Origin: Treponema sp.
Lineage (GTDB): Bacteria; Spirochaetota; Spirochaetia; Treponematales; Breznakiellaceae
Direction of reading: 5' to 3'
NCBI GenBank assembly: GCA_031266255.1
Contig: JAISBK010000080.1
Location: 1 to 6,421 of the forward strand
Length of the DNA: 6,421 nucleotides
Part shown: positions 6,386 to 6,421 of the stretch, piece by piece
Layout: every line of letters starts with the position of its first letter
Numbering within the stretch: position 1 is the first letter of the stretch
Notes under the pieces: generated by a model
Databases searched by the model: none
The model's input: only the letters and a program-made list of their open reading frames with translations
Told to the model about the DNA's origin: nothing
Position numbers and translations under genes: made by a program

Positions 6386-6421
6386 ACAAGCAACGCTTGT
6401 TTCCTCAAAACTGAAGTTTTG
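6386..6421. repeat. Two adjacent perfect hairpins at the right edge, possible dispersed intergenic repeat
   Basis: ACAAGC-aac-GCTTGT (6386-6400) is followed 5 bases later by CAAAAC-tgaa-GTTTTG (6406-6421), which ends exactly at the window edge and may continue. Paired back-to-back palindromes in a non-coding stretch resemble a REP-like element. Neither hairpin is followed within the window by a run of T, so termination is not supported. Confidence 0.35.

Noticed and set aside
1..6421. tRNA, rRNA, CRISPR array, transposase or attachment site
   Set aside because: No regularly spaced repeats, recombinase genes or cloverleaf-like sequence were seen; nearly all the sequence is accounted for by five protein genes.

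Overview
The window reads as part of a treponeme-like spirochaete chromosome of moderate G+C. The main clue is a four-component TRAP transporter of the TPAT type (tetratricopeptide-repeat-protein-associated TRAP transporter), first characterised in Treponema pallidum as TatT/TatP plus a Q-M permease. The G+C is higher than in host-associated treponemes such as T. denticola, so an environmental or insect-gut Treponema is my best guess. The taxonomic call is an inference from protein content, not from a marker gene.

Layout. Positions 1-721 (+) hold the 3' two-thirds or so of a malic enzyme gene cut by the left edge. Its last 17 bases overlap, tail to tail, the end of a four-gene leftward block that fills the rest of the window. 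In transcription order (right to left) the block is: a TPR-like lipoprotein, the T component (6142-5183); a DctP-type periplasmic binding protein, the P component (5097-4039); a fused DctQ-DctM permease (4021-2129); and a MepA-like MATE efflux protein (2096-705). The gaps are 85, 17 and 32 bases, so one transcript is likely. A promoter candidate and a very strong ribosome binding site lie just upstream of the first gene. The right-hand 279 bases (6143-6421) are non-coding and rich in inverted repeats, with a possible divergent rightward promoter.

How the genes work together. By analogy with T. pallidum, the lipoprotein forms a pore-containing T scaffold that docks the P protein. The P protein hands a ligand to the Q-M permease, which imports it using an ion gradient. 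The P protein lacks the arginine that ordinary DctP proteins use to hold a carboxylate, which fits the proposal that TPATs carry hydrophobic, non-classical ligands. The MATE gene at the end of the block is the unusual addition: it places an exporter in the same presumed transcript as an importer. The malic enzyme is probably a separate transcription unit.
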